Shown piece by piece: positions 24,146 to 36,403 of a stretch of DNA of 64,000 bases. The DNA is from Sanghuangporus weigelae (Eukaryota; Basidiomycota; Agaricomycetes; Hymenochaetales; Hymenochaetaceae). Below the pieces are notes generated by a model that was not told the origin of the DNA, did not search any database, and saw nothing but the letters and a program-made list of their open reading frames with translations. The stretch spans positions 310,001 through 374,000 of the forward strand of contig CP137327.1 in the NCBI GenBank assembly GCA_033182465.1, in the 5' to 3' direction. Every line of letters starts with the position of its first letter. Position 1 is the stretch's first letter. The translations under genes were made by a program, and so were the position numbers.

Positions 24146-24445
24146 AAATATTGACAATTCGATAGGGTATTTGTAAATTAAAATTGTATTACCTGAACTG
24201 AAATTATAAGAGATGATCATGTGCGAAGTATAATTATCGGTCTTGCATCTAAGCATAATTTGAAATGAGGAATGTGTGTTGACCGCGGCAAGCACGTTGT
24301 GAACTGTACGGGTGTCCAGGAGTTGATGGTTACGTCTGAGGTGCACGTGCTCCTATTTCCTCCTCGACTTTCCGCTTTCCGCGTTCATTCTTATTTATTG
24401 CCTACTCCATCTCTCATTCTGACATCCAACATCTTGCTGGCACTC

Positions 24446-27047
24446 ATGCATCTTCAGGACTTACCCGTCGAGACAATCGCCCGCATATTCGCCTTTCTAG
24501 ACTGGCGGGACCTCCTCGTTGTCTCACAACTCAACACCTTCTTCCGCGATGTCTACCACTCCTTCCCCGAGTTGGAATATTCTTTTCAGCTCCAGGTATC
24601 CGGTATGGTCGACACCAACACTTACATTAACATAAAGAATAATGGATCCGGGGCGCTGGACGTCCGCAGTAAAGTCGAGGAGATAAGACGGCGAGAGCGG
24701 AGCTGGCGCATGATGGACCTCTCGCGCAACGTCACGCGGGTCATAGTGCCACATAGGACGTCGCATATATACGACCTATCTGGCGGTGTGTATCTTTTGG
24801 GAGATTGCAAACACTCGGTCATATCGCGCGATACGCACTCGTTGAGGTTCTTTGACCTAACTAGTTGTGCTGCCAGTGGTAAAGGTAGTACTAGTGGAAG
24901 TGGTAATGTCGATGCTGAACCCGGACCGGCTGTGAGAAGTGATCCGTGGCCGGAAATGAAGATCGAGGGCAATAATATCATCGATATCGGGTTTGGCTTG
25001 CAGGAGTTTGATCTCGTTGCTGTCGTCGGGATAAGACCTGGGTACGTACATACACTCACACACGTGGCATGGTTTGGTTTACTGAGACTTCAAAAATAAC
25101 TACTACTCTACTTCTTCAGGCAAAACGGAGAACCGGGCTCTATCATACTTTCACTTCGGGAGCTCTCTACGGGCGCTCCGCACCCTCTAGCGAAGAACCC
25201 GGACATTGTCGTTGATCCGGTCGAGAACAATCAGCTTCTCCAAGGAAAGTTGTCGATCATGCTGGAGATCGTCGGTCCGCGATTGCTGTTGCTGCTTACT
25301 TGGCACCGGACACTGCAAAGAATTCGTCAGCGAGATGAAGACAAGCTGTTGCTGTTCAATTGGTGGGAAGGCACGAAGGTCTTGGCACGTGGTATCTTTT
25401 AGGCTTTTGGGAAGCTGTCACTTACTTGAATTGTTACATTTTCTAGTCGGAGATTGCGCCGCAACAAACCTGGGACGGGTTCGTCTTCCTCTCGCCGGAG
25501 CTTGTTCTCCTTCCAGATCGCGAACGTGGACTTGAGATCATACGTCTACCAGACGTCACGAAAGGATATTCAGCAAAGGGCTTCGAGCGTGTCCTAAGGC
25601 TCACGCTACCTGCTCTCCAACCGCTCGTCAAAGTCGGTGCGATCCAGTGTCGGTCAGAACCAAATCCGATAGGTGAAACGCATCCGAGCTTGCTGGAAGG
25701 AAGGTCTGATTATGCACAGCGCATGCGCGAGAAGAAGCGCCCGCCCTTCGCACCGGATGCGAAGAAGGCGATTGTTCTGCTGCAAATATATTATCGTGAA
25801 TTCAACAATGAACCGCATGATATCTTCATGGGTCAGTGGGGTGTATTACGGCACAACGTTTCTCTTGTCGTGCATCGCGCGCTATTGCTCAAGCTTGTGG
25901 ACATGTGGGCTAATGAAGCAAGTCCATCGCCACCACCGTCGACCGCGTCGGAGAACGGAGCAGTGAATGCGGGAGCAGAGGGAGATGTGGCTAACGAGCA
26001 AAGAACTGCGGAGAACTTGGACAACGAGACCGAAGACAATGTGCCAGTTGTATCGTGGGCGTACTGGGGTCAACAGTCACACTGGATGGCAGACGACACG
26101 CACGTATCGAATTGGATCACCACAAGCGCGGGGCAAAGATATGTTGGGACAGACGAGGAGGGGCATATTGTCGTTAAGGATTTCAACCCAATTACTGTTC
26201 GGAAGGCTCGCGCGCGGATACTTGCTGCCACAGCCTGGGATTCTGACACCAATATCGTCTGGAATGGGTGTGATGATGACGACGAGATGATGATGAATGG
26301 ATGGCAGGAAGATGGATCGAAGTCCCGCTCTAGTGCAAACATCCCGGGAGGGTTTAATGGTTTGGACTCGGACTCAGACTCGGAGTCCGAGCCTGAGGGC
26401 CAGCAGGTACAGCCAGAATTGGGATCTGAACCACATACAACGGGACTTCCGGAGCTTGGGCTTATGGATGTGAACATGGCCTCCGAGTCTGGATCGCAGG
26501 GGACTGACGATGTGGACATGGCTGCCTCCACTTCGAGTTCCTCCTTCTCGTGGTTGACTCACCCTTCATCCTCATCCGTCGCAGGCGTTGCCTCATTCTC
26601 CTCCATTCCCAGTAACCTCCCACCTCTCTCGAGCCTTAAACGCTTATTCCAACGCCCAGCTCAAAACCACCCGCGAGAAAACCGAAACAAGAATTATCTC
26701 GCTGAACAGAAACAAAGAGAAGAAGAAGAAAAGGAAGAAGAGGATGCATCGTGGAAGAGTGTCCGCCTAATAGAGGGTTACAACGAGGTCGAAGATCTCG
26801 AGCTCCAGCAGCTGTTCAGTCAGGAGTGCAAATGGCCTCTGCCGTGTGTGGAGTACGTGTCGAAGAACCGATATGAGTACCATGGTCTGTTAATGGATGA
26901 AGAGAGGATTATTGGTCTGAAGGTCAGTTTCTACCCCCCCTTTTTCGTTCCTTTGGGAAATGCTGATGATATTGTTTGCTGTTGGTGTGTTTGTAGCATG
27001 ATGAACATACGGGCGCGATTGTAGAGTTTGACGTGTTCACGTTGTGA
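24446..27047 (+). CDS. F-box protein of unknown substrate
   Basis: Starts with a canonical F-box (LPVETIARIFAFLDWRDLLV, residues about 5-24), the Skp1-binding module of SCF ubiquitin ligases. Four exons: 24446-25041, 25120-25378, 25447-26922, 26997-27047, giving 793 residues. The second intron has a weak donor (AAG/GTCTTG) but is required by the phase on both sides. The middle of the protein is a beta-rich region common in basidiomycete F-box proteins (LLLLTWHRTL, WDGFVFLSPELVLLP). The C-terminal third contains disordered acidic and Ser-rich tracts (SDSDSESEPEG near 26375, EEEEKEEEDA near 26715) and closes with a short conserved exon ending VEFDVFTL. The substrate cannot be inferred. Confidence 0.85.
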
Positions 27048-27054
27048 TTCCCAC

Positions 27055-27360
27055 TCTGACACTTTTCCTCCTGAACTCATCGTTATAAGATTTTCGCATT
27101 CGTTAATGCATGTACATTTCGTTATTCTGCTGACTTTTCTTGTGATTTGGCTTTTTACTGTACGTTCATTCATTCATACATACATTCATAAATACATTCA
27201 CTCCTCATTCCTCACATCTTGTCTTACCTCCCATCTCTCCCCGCTTGCTCTTGACTCCCCACGCGATTCAAAACTCCAACTCAATTCTTGTACCATTCTT
27301 GCATGTATCAATAAAGTAATAGTCTTGCTTCTTGGCATGAATAGATGCATCTGTGAAATT
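27055..27360 (+). repeat. 3' flank of the F-box gene, repeated beyond NLR copy 2
   Basis: Direct repeat partner of about 34120-34355. Shared blocks include GCTGACTTTTCTTGTGATTTG against ACTGACTTTATGTGATTTG, TTGCATGTATC...AATAAAGTA, and the following TTGCTTC...AGATGCAT. The pair brackets NLR copy 2 and its 5' flank. Confidence 0.6.
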
Positions 27361-28228
27361 TACTACTACAAGAAGTTGGGAAAACCAGACCTACTTATAG
27401 TAACATATACGTACGTTGCAAGTTTCTTGGCTGCACCTCTAGGATGTCTTACTTTGCCAAGTTCCCGACGGATGGGATAAAGAACATCACAAAAATTTGC
27501 ACGAGATAATATAAGATTAACACCACGTACGGCGTTTATACAAGTGCATATAAGACGTCCAATTTGACATAATATTCGGCAAACTTGACATAATCTGTTA
27601 TAATATCGTGCAAATTCTTATGATGGAGGAAGCAAATTAGTAGTAAAGTTTACATGTAATTAGTGCGGACTGATAGAAAGTATTTGTATTTGTATTTGTA
27701 TTTGAAGCTTGATCCAATTTGTTACTTTAATTACATTACGTAACATATCGTGAGAACAGAACGATCAGGTTGTTTGGTCGCCTCGAACTTGCCACTTCCC
27801 AAGTACTGTCCTTAATGTCTGAATCCTGGAAGTACTTCGTACCTATTCGGTATCCGCAAGAACTGAGCCCAAGAGCTCTGGAAAAATTTCGCCTTGCAAA
27901 GTCGCATGCTTTGTCAAGAAACATGTCTACACATTTCCACGATATCAAGCAATACCCATCCCAATAGAGACGCAGTAATTCAGTCCACCCAAGTTCGACC
28001 ATCAGTGCTGAACTCGATAAACATTGGAAATAGATGTTATGGGAGGCACTGAATATCAGGTGACTCTTCCAGCGACTGATACCGGGCCTTCCTCCTTGCA
28101 TCTGATCTGATTTTGGACCAGTGTCTATTGATGCATCAGTTTCCCATCTATCGGACCTTGTACGGTGGATATAGGTAGTTGGACTTGGTGGGCTGAGGGC
28201 ATGAGACAGTCCTTCCTTTCTCACTACC
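27361..28228. other. 5' flank of NLR copy 2
   Basis: Contains a short TTTGTA pentamer-like tract near 27681-27705 and the flank shared, inverted, with NLR copy 1 (about 27880-28200). A 164-codon frame at 27736-28230 on the minus strand lies in this shared flank but is not conserved as a frame in copy 1. Confidence 0.55.
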
Positions 28229-31200
28229 ATGTCCAGTCACTATAGTCTCGAAGGTTTGTCCTTTTTCCGTAGCCCCGAGAAAGCTGATGCATATTGATTT
28301 CTAGTAATTCGCTTGGAGGATCTCCGATGGAAACGTACTTTTCATTGTATGGATCCGGCACTCTACGTTGCACTGAGTATTGGAGATATCACGGAAAGGA
28401 CACGGACGATTAAGAGAAACAGGTCTCCTACTTGGAATGAAACCATCACGTTGTGCGTGTGGGATTCACATTTCAATACTCTCGCCTAACGCTCCATATC
28501 TAGCCCTGCTTCCTTTGAAAGTGAGACTCTAGAAATTCAAGTCATACATGAATCCACACTGCTCCCGGATTCATGTGTCGGTGTGGGCGTTATTGATCTT
28601 GCTGATTTGTTGGCGAGATCTTCTGCCGAAGGTAGTGATTCACTTCAACGGAAGTCCTGCTTTACTCAACATAACCTGTACTTAGTCCCTCTTAATATTG
28701 TATCACGGAAGCGTGGAGCAGAGTTTATGGGCCGAATCTTACTGCGACTTTCCGATATAGGCACAATGAAGGCAGCTGATATGAGTATCAGAGGAGCCGC
28801 TCAAGCCGTTCAACGGCCCGGAATCGTTCAATCGGCAGATGCACCAAACGTCGTGCAGTCAATCGATGATGTAGCGACACAAACAGGTAACCAAGGTGAT
28901 CTGTACAAGGCCGTCGGTGAACTGTTACGAAGGCTAGAAGGATTTGAAAAGATCATGGACGCTCTATCTGAAGTGAGTCCCTCAATAACCGTGAGGAGCT
29001 CGCCTCGAAATCGCTGCCGACACCGCCTAGATACATCCGTTCTTGAGTATTGCATGCTCGTTGACGTCTGCTTTGTACAAGGTGAGCCCTTATCTCTGGG
29101 GGTTGCACTGTGCTCATTCAATATTGTTGCTCAGGCCGTTAAAAATGTCTTCCGATCTGATCAGAAGATTATTGAGCTTGTTCTAACTATGAGTGAGGAT
29201 TTTGAGTTCACAAGCGATGTTCAGACACTCTGCGACAAGTCCGTCACGCTACAACGATCTATAGACGGGCTTCTGAAGCAGACCATTGAATGTTGTATTT
29301 TTGTCCGGGAGTATACAAGCCACAGTTTTGTCGGTGAGTGAATCACACCGCTTTCCTATTTTTCATTCTACAAATCGTTTACCCTAGGTCGAATGCTTGA
29401 GGCGGACAAATCTCAGAAGATAGACCGATTTATACGGACTTTGGCTAAGCTCAAGAACGACATTGATTCTGGAGTGAATATCCACACTGCCGTCGTTTCA
29501 ATGCGGACAGCGTGTGGCGTTGACAAGCTTTGTCCGTGCTTCATCCTATTTCAGAGTGTTCTCTGACGCCGTTTTCTCAGTGTTGCATCAATACCTCAAT
29601 CCGGGACACTTCGATGCATTCGACCGTCCGATTTGTCTTCCTGGGACGCGTTCTGGAATCAGACAGCATATCATTGAATGGATGTTCTCTGAGACGACGC
29701 AGAATGTCCTTTGGCTGTACGGCGTTGCAGGTTCCGGAAAAAGTACGATCAGCTCGACTATTGCGCAGCATTTCCGGGACATGTCGCGTCTCGGTGCGTT
29801 TCTCTTCTTCGAGAGAGGGAAGAGCGAGCCGTCGTCGGTGATACGGACAATCGCATACAAGCTTGGAATTTTCGATTCTTCGATTGGATCGAGCATTCTT
29901 TCTGCGATCGAGGATGATCAAGACGTTGCTACAGCATCCTCGATGCACCAATTCAACAAACTTTTACTCCAGCCTCTTGTTGCTTCTGCCTCATCGATGT
30001 CAGGACCTATCGTTATCGTGTTTGATGCGCTCGACGAATGCGGGACTCCAGACACTCGACGTGGATTGATGGACCTCGTGAGAGAATTCACGAAGCTTCC
30101 CAGCATTTTTCGATTCCTCATCGCGAGTCGACGGGAGTCGGACATTGACAAAGTCCTTTCGTCGCAGCCGAATCATGTGCGAGCGATGGAGTTAGACTAC
30201 ACGTCGAAGGTCAGCCAAGAGGATGTCGTTATTTATCTGCGTACCGAAATGTACCGTGCTGTTCGAGAGGAAGTGGAGATACCAAATGGCTATCCTTGGG
30301 AAGTGAAAATGGAGATGCTCGGAAATGCCGCAGGCGGGTTATTTATTTGGGCATCTACGGCGGTGAAAATGGTGGAGAATAGCAACACAAAATTGGATCG
30401 ACTCGAGCATCTTGTATCGGACTCGCGGACACTCTCGGGATTCGGACTGGATGCGCTATATGCTGCGGTGCTCAGTGCGTCGGGCATCAAGTGGAGTGAC
30501 GAGGGATCGAAAGAACTATTCCGAAAAGTTTTAGCTTTGGTGCTGCTGAGCAAGGTCCCGGTGTCGAGTGGAGACATAGACGGTATCTTGGGACTTCCGC
30601 CTCAGAGGTCCTCGATTCTTATTCTGCAGAATTTACGAAGTGTTCTCACGTATAACCCCGGAGGTCCTGTCAGCCTGCTTCACACTTCCTTCTCGGACTA
30701 CTTGATGTCACCTGAACGCTCGAACGATTTGTGGTTCATTGACATTCCCAAGGCGAAAGATCTGATCATTAACCAATGCTTCATAGTCATGAAGAACCTT
30801 CTGCGATTCAACATCTGTGACCTGAAATCGTCCTTCGTTCGCAATGATGATGTACCGGACCTTGCGGATCGTATCAAATCTCAAATACCATCACACCTGG
30901 AATACGCGTGCCTTTATTGGGCTCAGCATCTTCTTGACGCATCATATTCTTCCGACCTCCATGACCAGCTCTCGTACTTTGCGTATCGCCAACTTTTATT
31001 CTGGTTTGAGGTACTCAGTTTGTTGAACTTATTTGGCCGTGTTGCCACGCGCTCTCTTCGCGAAGTCCTGACCTGGATTGTGGTAAAAAATCCGTCAAAT
31101 TCATGGGACCAGGAAACTGACTTCTTTTCAGCCAAAGGATGCAAGTCTTGCATCCTTTCTTCAGGACGCCAGTCGTCTTGCCTCCATGTTTTCCTCGCCA

Positions 31201-33396
31201 ATTATGCAAAGCACGCCACACGTTTATATCTCCATGCTTCCTTTCTGGGGTGACGATTCGGAGTTTGTAGCTCATTACTCGAAATGCATGGCTTCTATGG
31301 TACGGGTAGAGCACAGAGGTGTCAAAAGACCTCCATTGTGTTTGAAGGTTCTGGAAGGGCATTCCGGACGTGTGTCCTCCGCCGCCTTCTCGCCTAATGG
31401 GATGCACGTCGCCTCAGCCTGTAATGACAACACGGTCCTAGTGAGGGACATTGACAGCGGAGACGTGATTTACAGGCCATTAGAAGGGAGGACTGCCCGC
31501 TTTTCACCTGACGGGAGCCGCATCGTATCGGGTTCTAAAGACGGCACGCTTAGAGTATGGAATGCTCGAGACGGGAGTTTAATTCTTGGTCCGTTGGAGG
31601 GTCATACCAAGCTTGTGAACTCAGTCGCTTGGTCTCCTGATGGGACGAGGATCGCTTCGGGTTTACACGACAATACGATCATCATATGGGACGCTGCAGA
31701 CGGAAGGGCTATATTTAGACTGACCGGACACACAGACTGGATTAATTCTGTCGCCTTTTCTCCTGACAGTGCGCGTCTTGCTTCAGGCTCCGAAGACAAA
31801 ACTATTAGAATCTGGGATGTAAATAATGGTCTACTTGCTTTCGGGCCTTTCGAACACTCTTCAGAGGTTAAGTCCGTCGCATACTCTCCAGACGGCAAGC
31901 AAGTCGTCTCCGGTTCCGTTGATAGAACAATCAAAGTCTGGGAAGTGGAAAGTGGAAGTGTCGTTTCCACTTTCAAAGGACACACAGATTGGGTGATGTC
32001 AGCGGCGTATTCACCTTGCGGGTCGTACATAGTCTCTGGTTCCTTGGACAAGACAATCATAGTCTGGGATGCCAAAAGTGGAAATATTGCTTCTGGCCCT
32101 TTTGAGGGTCACACAGAATATGTCTATTGCGTTGCGTATTCACCAAATGGAAAATACATCGCCTCGGGTTCCGATGACAGAACGGTCAGAATCTGGGATG
32201 CTAGTTTCAAAGCGATTAGCTCAGAATCATCTCAAAAACATACAGCCTTCATCATGTCCCTCGCGTTTTCGCCGGATGGAAGGCGAATTGCGTCTGCTTC
32301 GGTTGACGGCTCGATCATAGTTTGGGACGCCCAGACAGGAGACATTGTAGCCGGGCCTCTACTGGGGCATACGAAGGCTGCTATTTGCGTGGCATTCTTG
32401 CAAGATGGCTTGCGGCTTGTCTCAGGTTCATCCGACAAGACGATCAGGATTTGGGGAGCAGGTTCATACGAAGTAGTCTGTGGTCCTTTGGAGGGAGAAT
32501 TGACCGGCACGACTTGCATGGCTGTTTCCCCAGACGGCATGACGCTCGTCTTCGGTCTCATCGACAAGGCAATGAGAGTATGGAGCATAGCGAGTGACAG
32601 TTTCATCGCTGGACCGTCTTTGTTCCACAAGAAGCTTGGCTCGATAGCCTTCTCGCCGGGCGGCAAGCAATTTGCATCAGGCTCGGGTAATATGATCAAA
32701 GTCTGGAACACAGAGACATGGAAAGTAACATCCGAACTTTCAATCAAGCAATCCGGGTCACTCAGTTCCGTTTGCTTCTCTCCAGACGATACGCGGATTG
32801 CCTGTGGCACAGACAGAGGAAACATCACTATTCTTAACACGGGGAATGGACATATCGTTGCTCGTCTTGTCGAATGGAAAGACGACCTGGTCACGTCTAT
32901 CCTTTACTCGCATGACGGGGGATATCTTATCACGGCGTCCGGGATCGCCAGAATTCGAATCTGGAACGTAGAAAATCACCAGATTCTTTGCAGTCTCGAA
33001 GACCACTTAGTCTGGATGAAGACTCTTGCCTTGTCCCTTGATGGTTCCCGAATAGTTGCACCTTCCTGTGATAATACAGTCAGGGTGTGGGATGTGTCAG
33101 ACATTCTCCAGCATCCTTCAGAGGACTCCAGAAATGCCGCGATGAGGTCTTCGTCAACCAATAGAGATTTTTCGGACTGGGTCCTAGGTGACAATGGGTG
33201 GATAAAATATGGCGGACCGAAAGGTGACGATCTTCTCCTGTGGATTCCTCCTGACCTTCGTCGAACGCTTTGTGGGCCTCGCAACATATCCGTGTTGAAC
33301 TGCGATTTCTCTACCAAGCTTGATTTTACAGGAGCGTGCCTTGGTGAACGATGGACGGACTGCTTCATTACTCCCGAACAACTTCAAGAAGAATAG
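28229..33396 (+). CDS. NLR-type receptor, C2 - helical (MLKL/HeLo-like) - NACHT - 14 WD40, copy 2
   Basis: Inverted paralogue of the gene at 12200-17384. Exons: 28229-28253, 28305-28452, 28504-28972, 29031-29081, 29135-29333, 29388-29531, 29581-31082, 31132-33396; 1600 residues. The first seven exons are the same lengths as in copy 1 (25, 148, 469, 51, 199, 144, 1502 bases). C2 signature: RSPTWNETITF and VGVGVIDLADLL. Helical region: KQTIECCIFVREYTSHSFV. The P-loop GVAGSGKS and Walker B PIVIVFDALDEC (Leu to Phe relative to copy 1) are intact. Fourteen WD40 repeats and the tail LLLWIPPDLRRTLCGP follow. By eye, NACHT is about 95% identical to copy 1, whereas C2 and WD40 repeats are roughly 65-75% identical. 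All splice sites are GT-AG here, including GTGAGC where copy 1 has GCGAGT. Both genes appear intact. Confidence 0.9.
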
Positions 33397-34119
33397 CAGA
33401 TCATGAGCTTACTGCCTTTTTTACCCCATGATTTTGTCTTGCACATTGTATTTACTGATCAGTTATTTGCAACGATGCGTAGAAGAGTAGAGAGCAGGTT
33501 CGAGAAGAAACAGCTCGAATGCATGAAAATGTTTGTTTTGTCGTGAGTAGGTTCCGTCGACCAAGTTCGAAAGCTTTCCGATCCTCAGAATCTCTGTCTA
33601 CTGTCTGGATCCCTGATGCCAAAGTCAGCGAAGTTACCGGTGACGCTCAATCACGCTTCCCCGGATCTACAGGACTACAGAACGAAATCTGAACCCTCTG
33701 GTCAATTTTTGCATTGCAAAAATCGCTTTATTTGTCTAGAAACAAGCCGAGTCCGCACCTACTTGAAATGTCTACTAGTAATGCCACTGTATTGGTACTG
33801 CGACAAACTTGTATATAATTCGGAGTACTGACGAAACGTCAGCTTCATCCTGAAGCCCTGGGGGATGATCAGTAGTCCGGTCCGGAAACGAGCATTGACG
33901 TTGACTCCGACCTGCATTTCCAACTTCTGATTGTCATATTTCTGGATTTTTCACTGAGGTAGCTCGTACCAAATCAGATGTGGTACAATATTAATATGCA
34001 TTGGACTCATTTAAAATGCATATTCACTCACTTGTACTGGCCCGGGCTTCGTCTCAACTTGCACCTCACTATTACTCGACCCCTGGCCTCAGACCTTCCC
34101 CTAAGATCCTTTGCCCACT
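33397..34119. other. 3' flank of NLR copy 2, no gene seen
   Basis: Short frames only, nothing recognisable. Confidence 0.55.
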
Positions 34120-34355
34120 GACATCCTTCCGTTGATCTCATCTCACACGTCCAGTGTCCATCCAAGCAGATTTACACGCCCTTGTTCTACTGACTTTATG
34201 TGATTTGATCTCGCCTTGGCCCGGTCTCCCCATCTTCTCTTGACTCACACGTCTCGCTACCCCAACTCATTCCTTGTAACATTTTTGCATGTATCACTAT
34301 CAATAAAGTAGCAATGTTGCTTCATTTGGCGTGACAATAAGATTAGATGCATTAC
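34120..34355 (+). repeat. Second copy of the F-box gene 3' flank
   Basis: Diverged direct copy of 27055-27360; see that entry. It has a six-base insertion (CTATCA) inside the GTATCAATAAAG block. No F-box coding sequence precedes it. Confidence 0.6.
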
Positions 34356-34642
34356 GCCCACGGTTAGTCAGGACAAAACGGAACTTACATATCTGCTCGC
34401 TTGACTGTAGGAAAAACCTAAGTGGAGCGAATTGATCTGAGGTACCATATCTTAATATTCCATCTACGTGTAACTGATTAGGCCAATTACTGTTCTTCTA
34501 CAGGTTATCTTCGTAATCATGTAAGTTCCAAGTCCATCAGACAGTCTATTCCAAACACCGACCAACGTTATAAAGTATATCGCTTTCGTAGGTGAATGGT
34601 TGACTCACAGGCGGAGATTCTACGAGCTTTTGCCTTTATTTT

Positions 34643-36176
34643 TCATGTCTCCGAGTTCGACTCCTCCCTTCCTCCTATCAACGCTATCATCTTCTCGTAC
34701 ACCGTGAAGACGATCCCTCCGCTCATCTGTATAAAAGTAATCAAAGCATGTTCAGTCATGAATTTCGGTCGCAAAGAGAGAATGTGAGAGAGAGAGAGAG
34801 AGGACGTACGACGAGTCTAGCTAATCGCGGAGTCGTGCCGGTCCAAAATCGCAGGACGCCCTCTTCGGTGAAGATGCGATAGGCGCAGTGGAAGGAGTTT
34901 CGGTACTGTTGTCGCGCTTCGAGAGATTGCATCCGCGTTTTGATAACACTGCCGACGCCAGAGATGTGAAAAGATAATAAATCACAGTACTAATATATAA
35001 TATAAACGCTAAGAAAGGACGCAAGATACGAACTCGAGAGGCATGGTAGTGTACACTGTGACGAGACCTGCGATAGCACCGATGGTGAAGGTTATGCTTG
35101 TCGGTATAGGTTGACCAGGTCGGGCATTCCCTTGAACGAATTGCTTCAGCGTCGTGTACGTCGTAAAGCGGACGGCGGAGTTGGCGCCTTGGCGCATCAT
35201 CTAATCAGACAGAAGACAGATCCAGTCGCACAGACGTTGTGAGAAATACATACGAATGAGACTTGAGAAAGATACGTACAACGGGGAATAGTCCACGATA
35301 TATCCCGAAGATCCCTTCCTGCCGGATAATGCTCATCGTCCCATGTATGAGCCCGCGGTATTGTGGATTTGGACGTTTAGAATCATGAATGAGCTTTGTT
35401 CTACGTACAAGATGGCACAACATTCAACGATTCGAAATGCCAAAAAGAAGTCATGAACGAACGTACTTTATTGTTTCGGAGGGCGTGACGGCGAAGATGG
35501 ACTCCATCACACCTGCCCCGAGTCCAGCTACATATGAAGACGAAGCCAAAGCGATGTTTAGGTTAACTTAAAGTCTGGATTCTACGGACGCGTTGAGAGC
35601 ACCTAAGAGGCTTCGAGGCGCACTGACTTTTCCCTACAGAATTACAGCAGATTTAAGCACAGGTCCATAAGAGGCGGCAACTCAGCAGCATAGAGTTGGT
35701 CTGAAATGGACAAAACTTGCAACATATGGAACGAGGCGAATCGAGGCAAAAAGCGGAGGACAAGGAAGAACGCACGCACCTCCCGATCCGCCAACATACT
35801 CTTAAATTGATCATAACTCAAGAACCGCACGCCTGCCTTGACAGCATTCCCAGTAATCAAAGCCGTACATCCCGAATATAACCCTGTTATCCCTCGTGTT
35901 CGTAATGTATTGCGAATGATTTCTATTGGTTTTTCTTTCTGCCAAGTAAGTCACTAGTGAGCAGATATTTGCATCATACGATCATTGATATTATGATGCA
36001 CCTCTCCGCCGAATTGAGATCGAGTCTTCACGAATTCCGTGGGATATGTTATGAGTCTGCCGTAGGTTGAACGTTCCAATGTGCGTGAAAGTACACGGTC
36101 AAACGCACGCTTCTATGCCACCTGCCGTAGCTCCCGCAACGAGAGAGTGAAGAGGCTTTTCTTTCTTTGCGACCAT
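34643..36176 (-). CDS. CTP1: Mitochondrial tricarboxylate (citrate) carrier
   Basis: Inner-membrane citrate transporter of the mitochondrial carrier family. Nine exons on the minus strand: 36176-36109, 36056-36002, 35938-35780, 35633-35603, 35527-35467, 35400-35280, 35200-35034, 34948-34810, 34726-34643. The triplicated carrier signature is visible as TYPTEFVKTRSQ, TPSETIKTKLIHD and MPLDVIKTRMQS; two of these are restored only after splicing. Each is followed by the expected loop and even-numbered helix (GLYSGCTALITGNAVKAGVR, GIYRGLFPVMMRQGANSAVR, RFWTGTTPRLARLV). The start MVAKKEKPLHSLVAG matches fungal citrate carriers. The gene is divergent from ERG24 across 227 bases. Confidence 0.92.
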
Positions 36177-36403
36177 TCCTGCCTGTATTCTAGGGATGAA
36201 AGAAAAGTAGGAAGAGCAGCTGATTTGCTCAAAAATTCGAGCTAATTGGTTAAAACGAGTCACGTGCGCGTCGTCATCAAGTTGTCGTATGAGATTCTTT
36301 GAAGCGCTGTTCACTCCCACCGCCGTCGTACGACATTATCATCCGCAGCCAAGCTCTTATAAGAGTGGTGGTTCAGGCAACCATCGCTTGATTTTCGTTC
36401 ATC

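Noticed and set aside
27736-28230. 164-codon minus-strand frame upstream of NLR copy 2
   Set aside because: It lies in the 5' flank shared with NLR copy 1, where the frame is not kept; no domain or codon pattern supports it.
32232-32894. 220-codon minus-strand frame
   Set aside because: Antisense shadow of the WD40 part of NLR copy 2.
33616-33831. 71-codon plus-strand frame after NLR copy 2
   Set aside because: No recognisable features; length expected by chance.
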